DNA of 64,000 nt from Singulisphaera sp. GP187 (GTDB taxonomy: Bacteria > Planctomycetota > Phycisphaerae > Phycisphaerales > SM1A02), in contig CAMBXO010000001.1 in the NCBI GenBank assembly GCA_945871915.1, forward strand, positions 124,001 through 188,000, in the 5' to 3' direction. Below the pieces are notes generated by a model. That model did not search any database. It saw nothing but the letters and a program-made list of their open reading frames with translations, and had not been told where the DNA came from. How positions within the stretch are numbered: the stretch's first letter is position 1; every line of letters begins with the position of its first letter. Positions 18,825 to 28,481 of this stretch are shown here, piece after piece. The translations under genes were made by a program, and so were the position numbers.

Positions 18825-20155
18825 CGACGTCGCGGCAAACCCACCATCAGCCACACACAGACGGCACCGCCGATCGCTGCTTCGGTCCACCACACGGCTG
18901 GCCAACTGGAACCTGTTGCTGGAATGTGAACTCCACAACCCATCAGCACGCGCTGCCACATTGACGCCACGCCAGTTGCTCCGGCACTGCTGACTCCATC
19001 CAAGAATCCGTTGTACACCCCCACCAGAATCGGACCGCATCCCAAGATGGCAATTCCAAAAGCGGTCTGGGTGCTGTGGCGTGCATCCGCCGGCGCTTCT
19101 CGATCAATAAAGAGGAACGCACAGGCAAAGAAGAACGCATAACAAAAGCCGTGTAACGCAATGCCTGCATACGCCATCGAAGGCCCAGTCGCCAAAGCAA
19201 AGCAGGCGAACCGCAGACAATACGCACAGGCACCGATCACCAGAACGCGCTTGTGCCCAAGCCTTGCAATGAAAAATCCGAGCATGGCCAGCGTTCCCAT
19301 TTCCACCATCTGACCGACTGTCATCGCTGCCGGAGCGTTGGCCTTTGTAAATCCAACGGTTTCCAGCCAACTCGCCGTGCGTATGAAATAAATGTTGTGA
19401 ATCATCGAGATCACCACCGCCGCAAGTGTGAGCACCCACACGGCGCGGCTTTTCAGTAACGCAAAGGCCTGCAAGAACGCGAGAGGGTGCGGCGCATTTC
19501 CCTTGGGGGGTGTGCGGGGCAGAAGCCAGAATGCGTACGCCGCGTACAGAAAGCTGACCACGGCAGAGACTCGCAACGCATCGGGTGCAAGACTGGTGGC
19601 GTTGGCTTTCTCAACTCCAACAACAAACCACGGCACCAGCGTGAGGTGCAATTGATCTTGCAGCCACAGCAATGGAAACGCCGCACTGGCCACGATCCAT
19701 CCAACGGTTCCCCACACTCGGACGCGAGGAAAATCTGTTGTGGGGTTGGATAGGTTCGTCATCGCAATCGAATTCGAAAGCGACAACGTGGGCATATACA
19801 GAACGCTGTAGAAAATCGACAAAATCAGGAACGATTCATACGAAGTCGCGCCGGCCAAGAGCCAGTTGATTACGGCACCAAGCAGCAGCAACATGCCGAG
19901 CGCCTTCTCCGCATTCATCATTCGATCGGCAACTTGGCCCGCGATCAGTGGTGCCAGAATGGCCCCACATGCGCCGGCCGTTCCAAGAATCATGCCGATC
20001 TGCGCACCGGTGAAACCAAGTCCGCCCGCTGCCTGCGGCGAGCCAAGGTAGCCACCCAGCACCGGCAGCCAGACACCCCAGACGGCGTACTGAAGGACCA
20101 TCATGAACGAGAGGCGAATCTTCAAGAACGACGCGGTCGATGGCGATGAATGCAT
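18806..20155 (-). CDS. MFS transporter, nucleoside permease-like
   Basis: About 12 TM; N-terminal KIRLSFMMVLQYAVWGVWLPVLGGYL resembles the nucleoside:H+ symporter family. Confidence 0.7.
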   Translation of the reverse strand: MHSSPSTASFLKIRLSFMMVLQYAVWGVWLPVLGGYLGSPQAAGGLGFTGAQIGMILGTAGACGAILAPLIAGQVADRMMNAEKALGMLLLLGAVINWLLAGATSYESFLILSIFYSVLYMPTLSLSNSIAMTNLSNPTTDFPRVRVWGTVGWIVASAAFPLLWLQDQLHLTLVPWFVVGVEKANATSLAPDALRVSAVVSFLYAAYAFWLLPRTPPKGNAPHPLAFLQAFALLKSRAVWVLTLAAVVISMIHNIYFIRTASWLETVGFTKANAPAAMTVGQMVEMGTLAMLGFFIARLGHKRVLVIGACAYCLRFACFALATGPSMAYAGIALHGFCYAFFFACAFLFIDREAPADARHSTQTAFGIAILGCGPILVGVYNGFLDGVSSAGATGVASMWQRVLMGCGVHIPATGSSWPAVWWTEAAIGGAVCVWLMVGLPRRRQPALA

Positions 20156-20221
20156 GCTCGCCCGAGCATAGCGTTGGAACGATTTTCAGAGACTTCCACA
20201 CCTCCCGCTACACTGACCCAC

Positions 20222-21475
20222 ATGATTGAGCGACAAAAAACGAGTCAAGTGTCCATCGGTGATGATCGAGTTGGTCGCGTGCGGATTGGTGGTGATGCAC
20301 CCGTTTCGGTGCAGACCATGACCGCTGGGTACACCCACGACATTGATGGCTGCGTTGCCGAAATCAACCGTTATGTGGAGGCCGGCGTGGATGTGGTGCG
20401 CGTTGCGGTTCCGGAACGCAAGGACACCGAGGCGCTCAAAGAGATCATCAAGCAAGTCAAAGTTCCCATCGTTGCCGATGTGCACTTTCACTATCAACGA
20501 GCCCTCGAAGCCGTCGAATCAGGTGTTCACAAAATCCGTTTGAACCCCGGCAATATCAGCGATCGCAACCAAGTCAATCAAGTGATCGATGCGTGCAAGG
20601 ATCGAGGCATTCCTATCCGCATCGGCGTCAATGAAGGCAGCATCATTGAGCGCAAAGACAAGCAGCGACGAGCCGAAGAACTCGGCATGTATTTCGAGGG
20701 ACATAAGTCGGGCCATCTTCTGGCACTCATGGTGGCCAAGCTCGAGGAGTACCTCGACATCTTCGATGCCCGCGGATTTCATGACATCGTCATCAGTGCC
20801 AAGTCCATGGATGCCTCGCTGTGTATCGACGCCTACACCGAAATTGCCAAACGATTTCCCTATCCGCTCCACCTTGGCGTCACGCATGCAGGCCCCAAGA
20901 CAACGGGTGCCATCCGCACCGCCATTGCACTTGGGACGCTCCTTGCCAACGGCATCGGCGACACCATTCGCATTAGTTATGCCAGCGATCACATGGATGA
21001 AGTGAAGGACGGTTTGGAAATTCTCTATTGCCTAGGGTTGCGTCCTCGCAAGGGCATCGAACTGATCGCCTGCCCCACGTGCGGCCGAATTCAGGTGGAT
21101 CTCTTTACGCTGGTGAAGGAAGTGGAGAAGACACTCAGTCGAGAAATTGAGTTGCCGCTCAAGGTCGCTGTGATGGGATGCGTGGTCAACGGCCCCGGTG
21201 AAGCAGAGGGAGCCGATGTTGCGGTCTTCGCGGGCGACCGCCGAGGCATTCTTTATGTGCAAGGCCAGAAAGTGGCCAATGTTCCAGAGGAAGAAATCCT
21301 TGCTCGCCTGTTGCATGAATGCAAGCAATTGCAAGACAAGGTGCGCCGCGGCGAAGCCAAGTTGGGCGAGAAAAAAGTCGACATCGTTCCACCCGATCCG
21401 ATCGGTGAACTCGGCTCAGGGGTTGATCGAATCCGCAAGGGGTTGGTCGAGAAGATCACGGTCAGCGGTCGCTGA
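20222..21475 (+). CDS. ispG: (E)-4-hydroxy-3-methylbut-2-enyl-diphosphate synthase
   Basis: RVRIGGDAPVSVQTMT, VPIVADVHFHYQRAL, KIRLNPGNI, IACPTCGRIQVDLF, VMGCVVNGPGEA. Confidence 0.96.
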   Translation: MIERQKTSQVSIGDDRVGRVRIGGDAPVSVQTMTAGYTHDIDGCVAEINRYVEAGVDVVRVAVPERKDTEALKEIIKQVKVPIVADVHFHYQRALEAVESGVHKIRLNPGNISDRNQVNQVIDACKDRGIPIRIGVNEGSIIERKDKQRRAEELGMYFEGHKSGHLLALMVAKLEEYLDIFDARGFHDIVISAKSMDASLCIDAYTEIAKRFPYPLHLGVTHAGPKTTGAIRTAIALGTLLANGIGDTIRISYASDHMDEVKDGLEILYCLGLRPRKGIELIACPTCGRIQVDLFTLVKEVEKTLSREIELPLKVAVMGCVVNGPGEAEGADVAVFAGDRRGILYVQGQKVANVPEEEILARLLHECKQLQDKVRRGEAKLGEKKVDIVPPDPIGELGSGVDRIRKGLVEKITVSGR

Positions 21476-22117
21476 CGAGGCCTGTTTGGAATCATGCATT
21501 GGTGGTGGTCTGCGTGGCATGCCAGTTTGTGCGGCGGAAATCACCGACTCCATGCGGCCGATGGCTCGATCTGCAAGACCCTTGAAAGCCATATAGGGAA
21601 AGAGCGTCACCAGCGCCACCGCCAGCCCCGTTGCGGTGGCGATCAGTGCCTCGCCAATTCCACCGGAAACGCCGCGTGGATCCGCGAGTTGTGATTGAGC
21701 CCCAAGCACATTGAAACTTTTGATAATGCCGATCACGGTTCCAAGAATTCCAATCATCGGGCTTGCGGTGATGATGGTTGAAAGCAGCACACTGAATCGC
21801 TCAAGGCGATGTCGCTGAATTTCCGCGGCCGCCATCGCCACACCGTCATCCGCACCGTCGAGCGTCATCCGCAGGGCGACCATCATTTCAGGTTGCAGGC
21901 TTCCCTCGCACATCTTGATCACTTCGGCCCGCCTCCCAAATCGCAACGCCTCCATCAAACGATTGGTTCGACCCTTGGCAGCGGCACCTGAAACCTTGGA
22001 CCAAAACAGAATGCGTTCAACCGTAATGCCCATCGAAAAGATGCTCAGTGCGAGCAACGGCCACAGAACGGGTCCGCCCTTTTGCATGAAGTGAAGGAAT
22101 GATGCTGCTGCGTTCAT
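21416..22117 (-). CDS. MotA/TolQ/ExbB-type proton channel family protein
   Basis: FLHFMQKGGPVLWPLLALSIFSMGITVERILF and IASPMIGILGTVIGIIKSF...GGIGEALIATATGLAVAL. Confidence 0.88.
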   Translation of the reverse strand: MNAAASFLHFMQKGGPVLWPLLALSIFSMGITVERILFWSKVSGAAAKGRTNRLMEALRFGRRAEVIKMCEGSLQPEMMVALRMTLDGADDGVAMAAAEIQRHRLERFSVLLSTIITASPMIGILGTVIGIIKSFNVLGAQSQLADPRGVSGGIGEALIATATGLAVALVTLFPYMAFKGLADRAIGRMESVISAAQTGMPRRPPPMHDSKQASSATADRDLLDQPLADSINP

Positions 22118-22167
22118 ATCGTGCGATCATACGGATCACGGCATGCTTTTCTCTATACTTCCTTCGC

Positions 22168-23049
22168 GTGAAAACCGAGATTCTCCAGATCGACGACACC
22201 TTCATTCTGCAGGCCATCGAGCAGCAACTTGCCGAGGCGATCGAGGCTCGACCACTTGCGCCAAAGCTGGCCGAAGCCATGCGATATGCAGCACTTGGTG
22301 GCGGAAAACGAATCCGGCCGCTTCTGACGGTTCGATGCGGATTGGCGGCTGGGGCCTGCGAACTCACCTCCTTACTGCCAGCAGCCATTTCATTTGAGTT
22401 GTTGCACTGTTTCAGTTTGGTGCATGACGACCTCCCGGCGCTGGACAACGACGATCTTCGCCGCGGTCGGCCCACCACCCACAAGGTCTACGGCGAGGCA
22501 CTCGCCATCTTGGCTGGAGATGCGCTTCAATCCCTCGCTATGGAAACCTCGCTCGCGTCGCCCCGACACGCTGCGGCGATCGCAACAGAAGTCGCCAAGG
22601 CCTGCTCCGACATGATTTCGGGACAGGTCTTGGACACGCTCGGCGGATTTCCTGCCGAGTGCACGGACCAAGCCAGTCAACTGGAAATGATCCATCGTCA
22701 CAAGACCGGAGCGCTCATTCGAGGGGCGTGTCGAGCCGGCGCCATCGCCGCCGGTGCGTCCACCGACTTGCTGGCTCGCCTCACTCGCTATGGTTCTGCG
22801 ATGGGGCACATGTTCCAAGTGGTTGATGACATTCTGGACATCACACAGAACAGCCAAACACTTGGCAAGAGCGCTGGCAAAGATTCGGCGCAGGGAAAAA
22901 CAACCTATCCGTCCGTGCATGGGCTCCCAATGAGTCGCCGTTTTGTCGCGGAATTACTTTCGGAATCGGAATCAGCTCTATCTGGAATCGAAGCCGATGC
23001 CTCGGCACTTTCAACCATGGCGCGAACTTTGGCAACGCGCACGCATTAG
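22168..23049 (+). CDS. Polyprenyl (farnesyl/geranylgeranyl-type) diphosphate synthase
   Basis: First Asp-rich motif HDDLPALDNDDLRRGRPT and second VVDDILDITQ; a GTG start at VKTEILQ is likely. Confidence 0.9.
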   Translation: MKTEILQIDDTFILQAIEQQLAEAIEARPLAPKLAEAMRYAALGGGKRIRPLLTVRCGLAAGACELTSLLPAAISFELLHCFSLVHDDLPALDNDDLRRGRPTTHKVYGEALAILAGDALQSLAMETSLASPRHAAAIATEVAKACSDMISGQVLDTLGGFPAECTDQASQLEMIHRHKTGALIRGACRAGAIAAGASTDLLARLTRYGSAMGHMFQVVDDILDITQNSQTLGKSAGKDSAQGKTTYPSVHGLPMSRRFVAELLSESESALSGIEADASALSTMARTLATRTH

Positions 23050-23135
23050 GCCAATTCCCCAACTCGGCAGCGACTTTCCACCCTTGTTTCGCTAGTATCT
23101 CCGCTTGGAATGGGGCACGCAGTCCCTTCAAACGC

Positions 23136-25106
23136 ATGGCCATCCTTCCAACCATTCACGGACCCGCCGACCTGCATGCCCTTCCGATCTCGGCGCTTCC
23201 GGAACTCGCGGCTGAAGTTCGAAAGAGCATCTGTGATCAATGCATGAAGTCAGGCGGTCACTTGGCTCCCAATCTGGGAGTCGTGGAACTCACCATCGCC
23301 CTTCATCGCACCTTTGACTTCGGGCACGATCGGCTTCTGTGGGATGTTGGTCATCAGTGCTACACCCATAAGTTGCTCACGGGCCGACAAAATCTTCTTG
23401 CACGACTGCGTCAGCGAGATGGCATGAGCGGCTTCCCCGAACCTCGCGAGAGCGGGTTCGATCTCTTTAGCGTTGGACATGCAGGCACGGCCATCAGCAC
23501 GGCTATTGGCATGGCACGCGGTGATTCGTTGTCTCATCAGGGCTGGTCGCCGGACAATCCAACGGGCCGCCGCGTGGTCAGCCTGATCGGCGATGCAAGC
23601 ATTGTCAATGGCGTTGCGATGGAAGGACTCAATGCCGCCGGAACGCTCAAGCGGCAATTTCTGGTGGTGCTCAATGACAATGGCATGAGCATCGCCAAGC
23701 CGCAGGGTGCCATGGCCAGCACCTTCGATCGCATGCGACTCAGTCACGGCTTCACCGAATTCAAGAAGCGTGCCAAGGATCTTGCCAAACATCTTCCTGG
23801 CGGCAAGGAACTTTCCGATCTCTACCGCCGACTCGGCGAGATGAGTAAGGCTGCGGTCAGTCGAGACGCATGGTTCGAGCATTTCGGCATGGTGGCCGTG
23901 GGCCCCATCGATGGCCACGACTTTCCATCGCTGCTGGAGTTCCTCAACGAAGCCAAGCACCTTGATCGCCCCATGGTTCTGCACGTGAAGACCGTCAAAG
24001 GCAAGGGTTTTTCCTTTACCGAGAACGATCCCAGCGCCACACATTCTCCTGGGCCATTTACCGTTCCTGATGACATGGAGAACGAAGGGTGTCGCATCGA
24101 ACTGAAGAAGAGCGCGAGAAGTTTTACCGGTGCCGCAGGTGATGCGATCATCGAATTGATGACCAACGACGACCGCGTGGTCGTAGCGACCGCCGCCATG
24201 CCAGATGGCACCGGCGTGAACAAGGCCCTGAACAAATTTCCTGATCGCTCCTTTGATACCGGCATTTGCGAAAGCCACGCCATGGACATGTTGGCCGGGC
24301 TTGCCAAGACTGGATGGAAGCCATTCTTCGCCGTCTACAGCACCTTCCTCCAACGAGCCTTCGATCAAGTCTTTCAGGAAGTTGCGTTGCAGGGCCTTCC
24401 CGTGCGGCTCCTGCTTGACCGAGCAGGATTGGTTGGCGGAGATGGCGCAGTGCATCACGGATTCTGTGACATTTCGCTGCTGGCCACCATGCCCCACGCC
24501 GCGGTGATGGCCGCGATGGATGAACCAAGCCTTCAGGCAGCGATCTCGTTCATGGCAAATTATGAATCCGGCGTAAGTGCCGTTCGCTATCCGCGTGATG
24601 CCGTAAGCCAGATGTTCTGCGATGAAGTGTGTCCGCCGTTCCAACTCGGCACCGCTCGCGCACTCCTTACGCACGAGGCACCCGATGCGGCGGTGCTTGG
24701 CTACGGCGTGATGGCGATTGAAGCCATGGAGGCGGCGCGACAGCTCGACAGCGAGTACCGCATCAATGTGTACGACGCTCGCTTTGCCAAGCCGGTGGAT
24801 GCCGGCTTGCTTCGTGATCTCTTGTCCCGTGGCATTCCTGTGATCACTGTTGAGGATCATTCGATCCGCGGCGGCTTCGGAAGTTGCGTCTTAGAAACCT
24901 GCGCCGATCTGGGTTTGGACACTCGGTTGATTACGCGTCTGGCCTTGCCGGATCATTGGATTTATCAAGGCGAACGGCGCGAACAATTGATCGAAGCGGG
25001 TCTTGACGCGGCCAGCATTTCGCGTGCCATTCGAAGTGCTGTTGAGTCGGCTCCTTCCACGCCGCATCAGGCTGCGAAGCTTGAGAAGACCCCAGTTTCC
25101 CGCTAA
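23136..25106 (+). CDS. dxs: 1-deoxy-D-xylulose-5-phosphate synthase
   Basis: GHLAPNLGVVELTIALH, WDVGHQCYTHKLLTGR, GHAGTAISTAIGMA, LNDNGMSIAKPQGA, HVKTVKGKGF. Confidence 0.96.
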   Translation: MAILPTIHGPADLHALPISALPELAAEVRKSICDQCMKSGGHLAPNLGVVELTIALHRTFDFGHDRLLWDVGHQCYTHKLLTGRQNLLARLRQRDGMSGFPEPRESGFDLFSVGHAGTAISTAIGMARGDSLSHQGWSPDNPTGRRVVSLIGDASIVNGVAMEGLNAAGTLKRQFLVVLNDNGMSIAKPQGAMASTFDRMRLSHGFTEFKKRAKDLAKHLPGGKELSDLYRRLGEMSKAAVSRDAWFEHFGMVAVGPIDGHDFPSLLEFLNEAKHLDRPMVLHVKTVKGKGFSFTENDPSATHSPGPFTVPDDMENEGCRIELKKSARSFTGAAGDAIIELMTNDDRVVVATAAMPDGTGVNKALNKFPDRSFDTGICESHAMDMLAGLAKTGWKPFFAVYSTFLQRAFDQVFQEVALQGLPVRLLLDRAGLVGGDGAVHHGFCDISLLATMPHAAVMAAMDEPSLQAAISFMANYESGVSAVRYPRDAVSQMFCDEVCPPFQLGTARALLTHEAPDAAVLGYGVMAIEAMEAARQLDSEYRINVYDARFAKPVDAGLLRDLLSRGIPVITVEDHSIRGGFGSCVLETCADLGLDTRLITRLALPDHWIYQGERREQLIEAGLDAASISRAIRSAVESAPSTPHQAAKLEKTPVSR

Positions 25107-25126
25107 TTCATTCGAGCCACCAGAAC

Positions 25127-26611
25127 ATGTTCGAGCGTCTGACCGATCGACTTGGCACGGCCTTTCGAAACCTTTCGGGCCGAGGTCGGATCAGTGAAGA
25201 AAATGTGCATCAGGTGATGGCCGAGGTGCACACGGCGCTCCTTGAGGCTGACGTGCATGTGGAAGTGGCCCGCCAGTTCTGCGACGAAACGCAACGGGAT
25301 GCCATTGGTCTTGGAGTCACTCAAAGTCTGACGCCCGCGCAGGAAATGGTGGGCGTGGTGCATCGCAAACTCGTCGAGTTGATGGGCTCGAGCGATCCCA
25401 ACATTCCGCAGGTGGCTCCGGGGCCAACGGTGGTTCTGCTCTGCGGATTGCAGGGGTCTGGCAAGACCACCACGGCAGGAAAGTTGGCGGCTCACCTGAA
25501 GCAGCAAGGGCGAAGCGTCTTAGTAGCTGCGTGCGATCTCCAACGACCCGCAGCCGTGGAGCAACTCCGTGTGGTGGTCCAGCGTGTTGCAACAGAGGCC
25601 AAGGGTGGTTCACGCGTTGAATTCTTTGGTGAACCCGAACGCTGCGCGGAATATGGCAAGGCTCTTGGGGTGGCCGTCGGCGTTGCTCAACGAGCCCTTC
25701 GCGCAGCCCGTGATGGAAAGTTTGACACGCTCATTGTGGATACGGCTGGTCGCCTTCACATTGATGACGTCCTGATGCGTGAACTTGAAGGCGTTCGCCG
25801 AAGTGTCGAACCGCACCAAACCATGTTGGTGGTCGATGCCATGGCTGGGCAGGATGCGTTACTCGCGGCCAAAACTTTTCACGATCGCTTCGGTCTCGAC
25901 GGCATCATTCTGACCAAGTTTGATGCGGACCCTCGCGGCGGTGCCGCCCTGAGTGTTCGTGCCGTCACTGGTGCGCCGATTCTCTTCACCGGTACGGGAG
26001 AAAAATTTCAGGACCTCGAACCCTTTCATCCCGAACGCATGGCGGGTCGCATTCTTGGCATGGGCGATGTGGTCACCCTTGTTGAAAAGGCGCAGGGCGA
26101 AGTGGATCACGCCGAAGCACAGCGCGTCGCGGATCGAATGGCCAAAGGGCAACTCACCCTCGACGATTTTCTGGGGCAACTCAAAACCATTCGTCGCCTT
26201 GGCCCAATCAAGAAAGTGCTCGGCATGCTGCCCGGTGTCGGGAACATGATGAAGGACTTGCCGATCGACGAGGGTCAACTCGATCGAGTCGAAGGCATCG
26301 TTCGCAGCATGACCCCCAGCGAGCGTGCAAATGTGCGCATGGTGGATCAGCAGAAGAGTCGCGTTCGTCGCATCGCCAAAGGAAGCGGAACCAAACCTGA
26401 AGAAGTCGGCCGCCTTGCCAAGCAATTTGAGATGATGCAAAAGTTAACGAGTCAGATGACCGGCAAGGGCGCAGTTGGAAAGATGAAGGCCATGCAGAAC
26501 ATGGCGGGCGGTGCGGCGGGTACCCCCACAGGTTTCCCGGGCTTTGGTAGCCGCGGAAGCACGCAAACGCAAAGCATGAAGAGCCGATTCAAGCAGCGCA
26601 AAAAGAAGTAG
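25127..26611 (+). CDS. ffh: Signal recognition particle protein Ffh
   Basis: VVLLCGLQGSGKTTTAGKLA, ACDLQRPAAVEQL, DTAGRLHID, TKFDADPRGGAAL, Met-rich M domain. Confidence 0.97.
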   Translation: MFERLTDRLGTAFRNLSGRGRISEENVHQVMAEVHTALLEADVHVEVARQFCDETQRDAIGLGVTQSLTPAQEMVGVVHRKLVELMGSSDPNIPQVAPGPTVVLLCGLQGSGKTTTAGKLAAHLKQQGRSVLVAACDLQRPAAVEQLRVVVQRVATEAKGGSRVEFFGEPERCAEYGKALGVAVGVAQRALRAARDGKFDTLIVDTAGRLHIDDVLMRELEGVRRSVEPHQTMLVVDAMAGQDALLAAKTFHDRFGLDGIILTKFDADPRGGAALSVRAVTGAPILFTGTGEKFQDLEPFHPERMAGRILGMGDVVTLVEKAQGEVDHAEAQRVADRMAKGQLTLDDFLGQLKTIRRLGPIKKVLGMLPGVGNMMKDLPIDEGQLDRVEGIVRSMTPSERANVRMVDQQKSRVRRIAKGSGTKPEEVGRLAKQFEMMQKLTSQMTGKGAVGKMKAMQNMAGGAAGTPTGFPGFGSRGSTQTQSMKSRFKQRKKK

Positions 26612-26652
26612 CGCGACGAACGACCCCCAAAGGTCTCCTTTCTTTTTCTTGT

Positions 26653-28008
26653 TTAGCCCTGATCAAGCGGCAGCGGATCGCCAGCTCGCCCATCACTCCA
26701 CGCTCGCACGCGAGGCAGCACCACTTCTCGCAGATAAATTTTGAAACACGCCGCAACAGGAATGCTCAACAGCATGCCGTACACGCCTGCTATCGCAGCG
26801 CCCGCAAGCACCGCCACAAAGATGCTGACAGGATCAAGGTCCGTTGCCTTGCCAGCGATCAATGGAATCAGCACATACCCCTCCAGGGCTTGCACAATTG
26901 CGTACACCATGGCTGGCCCCAGCACGATCCACACCCATGTCATGCGTTCGGCTTCAGGCACCGCCAATTGATCCACAATCAGCAATCCAATGGCGATCGG
27001 CAATCCCACCACGCTCAGATAGGGCACCAAACTAAACACCCCCACCACCACACCGAGCGTGATGGCGTACGGCACACCGAACAATTTCCATCCCACTGCA
27101 ATCAGAATGCCCATGATCGAACTCACCACAATGCGACCGCGAACGAATCCGCTTACGGCACGATCCATCTCAGAGGCCAGTTTCAGAATTCGATCTCGCG
27201 ATGAAATTGGCAAGAGTCCCTGAAGCGATTGAAGGGCCGCTGGGAAATTGATCGAGAAGAACCAGAAATAGAATGGCACCAGCGCGGCCAGAAATCCAAT
27301 CGTCAGAACTTCGACCGCTGTTTGCAACACCTGTTCGGCACTTGAACCGAGCAGCATTCCCAAATTTGGGCCGCCTTCCGACGTCTTGGAGCTCGTCGTA
27401 CTCAGCACGCCTCGCCGATCCAACTCTGCTGCGACAGCTTTCTGAATGGCTGCGGCCTCCAATTCCGCTTCCACACGCTTGGCATCGGGCGCAGGCAGCG
27501 GTTTTGCACTTGCATCCACGCCACCAGGTCGACCCACTGGCGCCGTGCTGGCCGCGCTGTTAAACCATGCCTTGAACCGCTCCACTTCGCTGCGATATTC
27601 CTCTGGAACCAACTGTTCAACCCGCTCCACGGCAGAATTGAATCGGCCCTCCCGGAAACTCTGCACGAAACTGGAACTCTGTCCAACGACGACCGGCACC
27701 ATCACGGCAACCGCCGCAACGAATGCCACGCCTGCTGTTCCCATGAGGGTGCCAACCGCTGCCGTTCGGCTGAACCCAAATTTTCGAACCAGCCCCTGCA
27801 CAACCGGTTCAACAAGGTAGGCCAATCCAAACGCCACCAGCAATGGCACGCTCACACTTCGCATGGCATACCCGAGATACACAATCGTAAGAACGCACGC
27901 CACCACCACAATGTCTCGCACCCCTTGAATCTGCCACAGGTGCAACCGCGCCAGTCGAACCTCGCCGCTCTGTGCCGATGACTTGTCTCCTGGCATTGGG
28001 CTCATCAT
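26653..28008 (-). CDS. AI-2E family transporter (PerM-like)
   Basis: Multi-TM; ...VVGVFSLVPYLSVVGLPIAIGLLI... and C-terminal membrane region typical of the family. Confidence 0.8.
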   Translation of the reverse strand: MMSPMPGDKSSAQSGEVRLARLHLWQIQGVRDIVVVACVLTIVYLGYAMRSVSVPLLVAFGLAYLVEPVVQGLVRKFGFSRTAAVGTLMGTAGVAFVAAVAVMVPVVVGQSSSFVQSFREGRFNSAVERVEQLVPEEYRSEVERFKAWFNSAASTAPVGRPGGVDASAKPLPAPDAKRVEAELEAAAIQKAVAAELDRRGVLSTTSSKTSEGGPNLGMLLGSSAEQVLQTAVEVLTIGFLAALVPFYFWFFSINFPAALQSLQGLLPISSRDRILKLASEMDRAVSGFVRGRIVVSSIMGILIAVGWKLFGVPYAITLGVVVGVFSLVPYLSVVGLPIAIGLLIVDQLAVPEAERMTWVWIVLGPAMVYAIVQALEGYVLIPLIAGKATDLDPVSIFVAVLAGAAIAGVYGMLLSIPVAACFKIYLREVVLPRVRAWSDGRAGDPLPLDQG

Positions 28009-28481
28009 GCAGATCTTCGTCCGATGGCGGTCAGCAGGCGATCGCGGCTAAACGCTTCGTGAAAGTCGTACACGCCACGAAAGTCCTCCGCCGTGTCGCG
28101 AGACGTCTTGCTGAGCAATCCCGCGTCAATCATCGTAAACACAATGCGACCGAAATCGTCGGTGCGTTGAACATTCCAGTTGCTCAGCACATTGAACGCC
28201 AGCATTCCGTACCGTTCGATGGCATATTCACGAAGCCCAACACACAGCTGTTGCCCGCTCACGTGCCGATCGCCTTCCGGTGCGGAACTCTGCTTATGCA
28301 ACAACTCCATGGTTCGTCCAAGTCCTTCGCGAACAAAGTGGTAGGCCTCCGGTGGATAGGGTCCACCCTTTGCGGCCAGTCTGCGCCAATCGACTTCAGA
28401 TGCTGTGTTTGCCATAAGACTCCTGACTCCATATCGGCTCGCGAACCTTGAGAACTTCTCGGTAACCACAAGCCTAGGCAA
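28005..28481 (-). CDS. Minf_1886-like conserved protein
   Basis: Sequence YPPEAYHFVREGLGRTMEL...HVSGQQLCVGLREYAIERYGMLAFNVLSNWNVQRTDDFGRIVFTMI. Confidence 0.75.
   Translation of the reverse strand: MPRLVVTEKFSRFASRYGVRSLMANTASEVDWRRLAAKGGPYPPEAYHFVREGLGRTMELLHKQSSAPEGDRHVSGQQLCVGLREYAIERYGMLAFNVLSNWNVQRTDDFGRIVFTMIDAGLLSKTSRDTAEDFRGVYDFHEAFSRDRLLTAIGRRSA

Noticed and set aside
23250-24860. 536-aa minus-strand ORF
   Set aside because: Fully antisense to dxs, which is unambiguous by motifs; composition is typical of a shadow ORF (His/Arg-rich, no domain)
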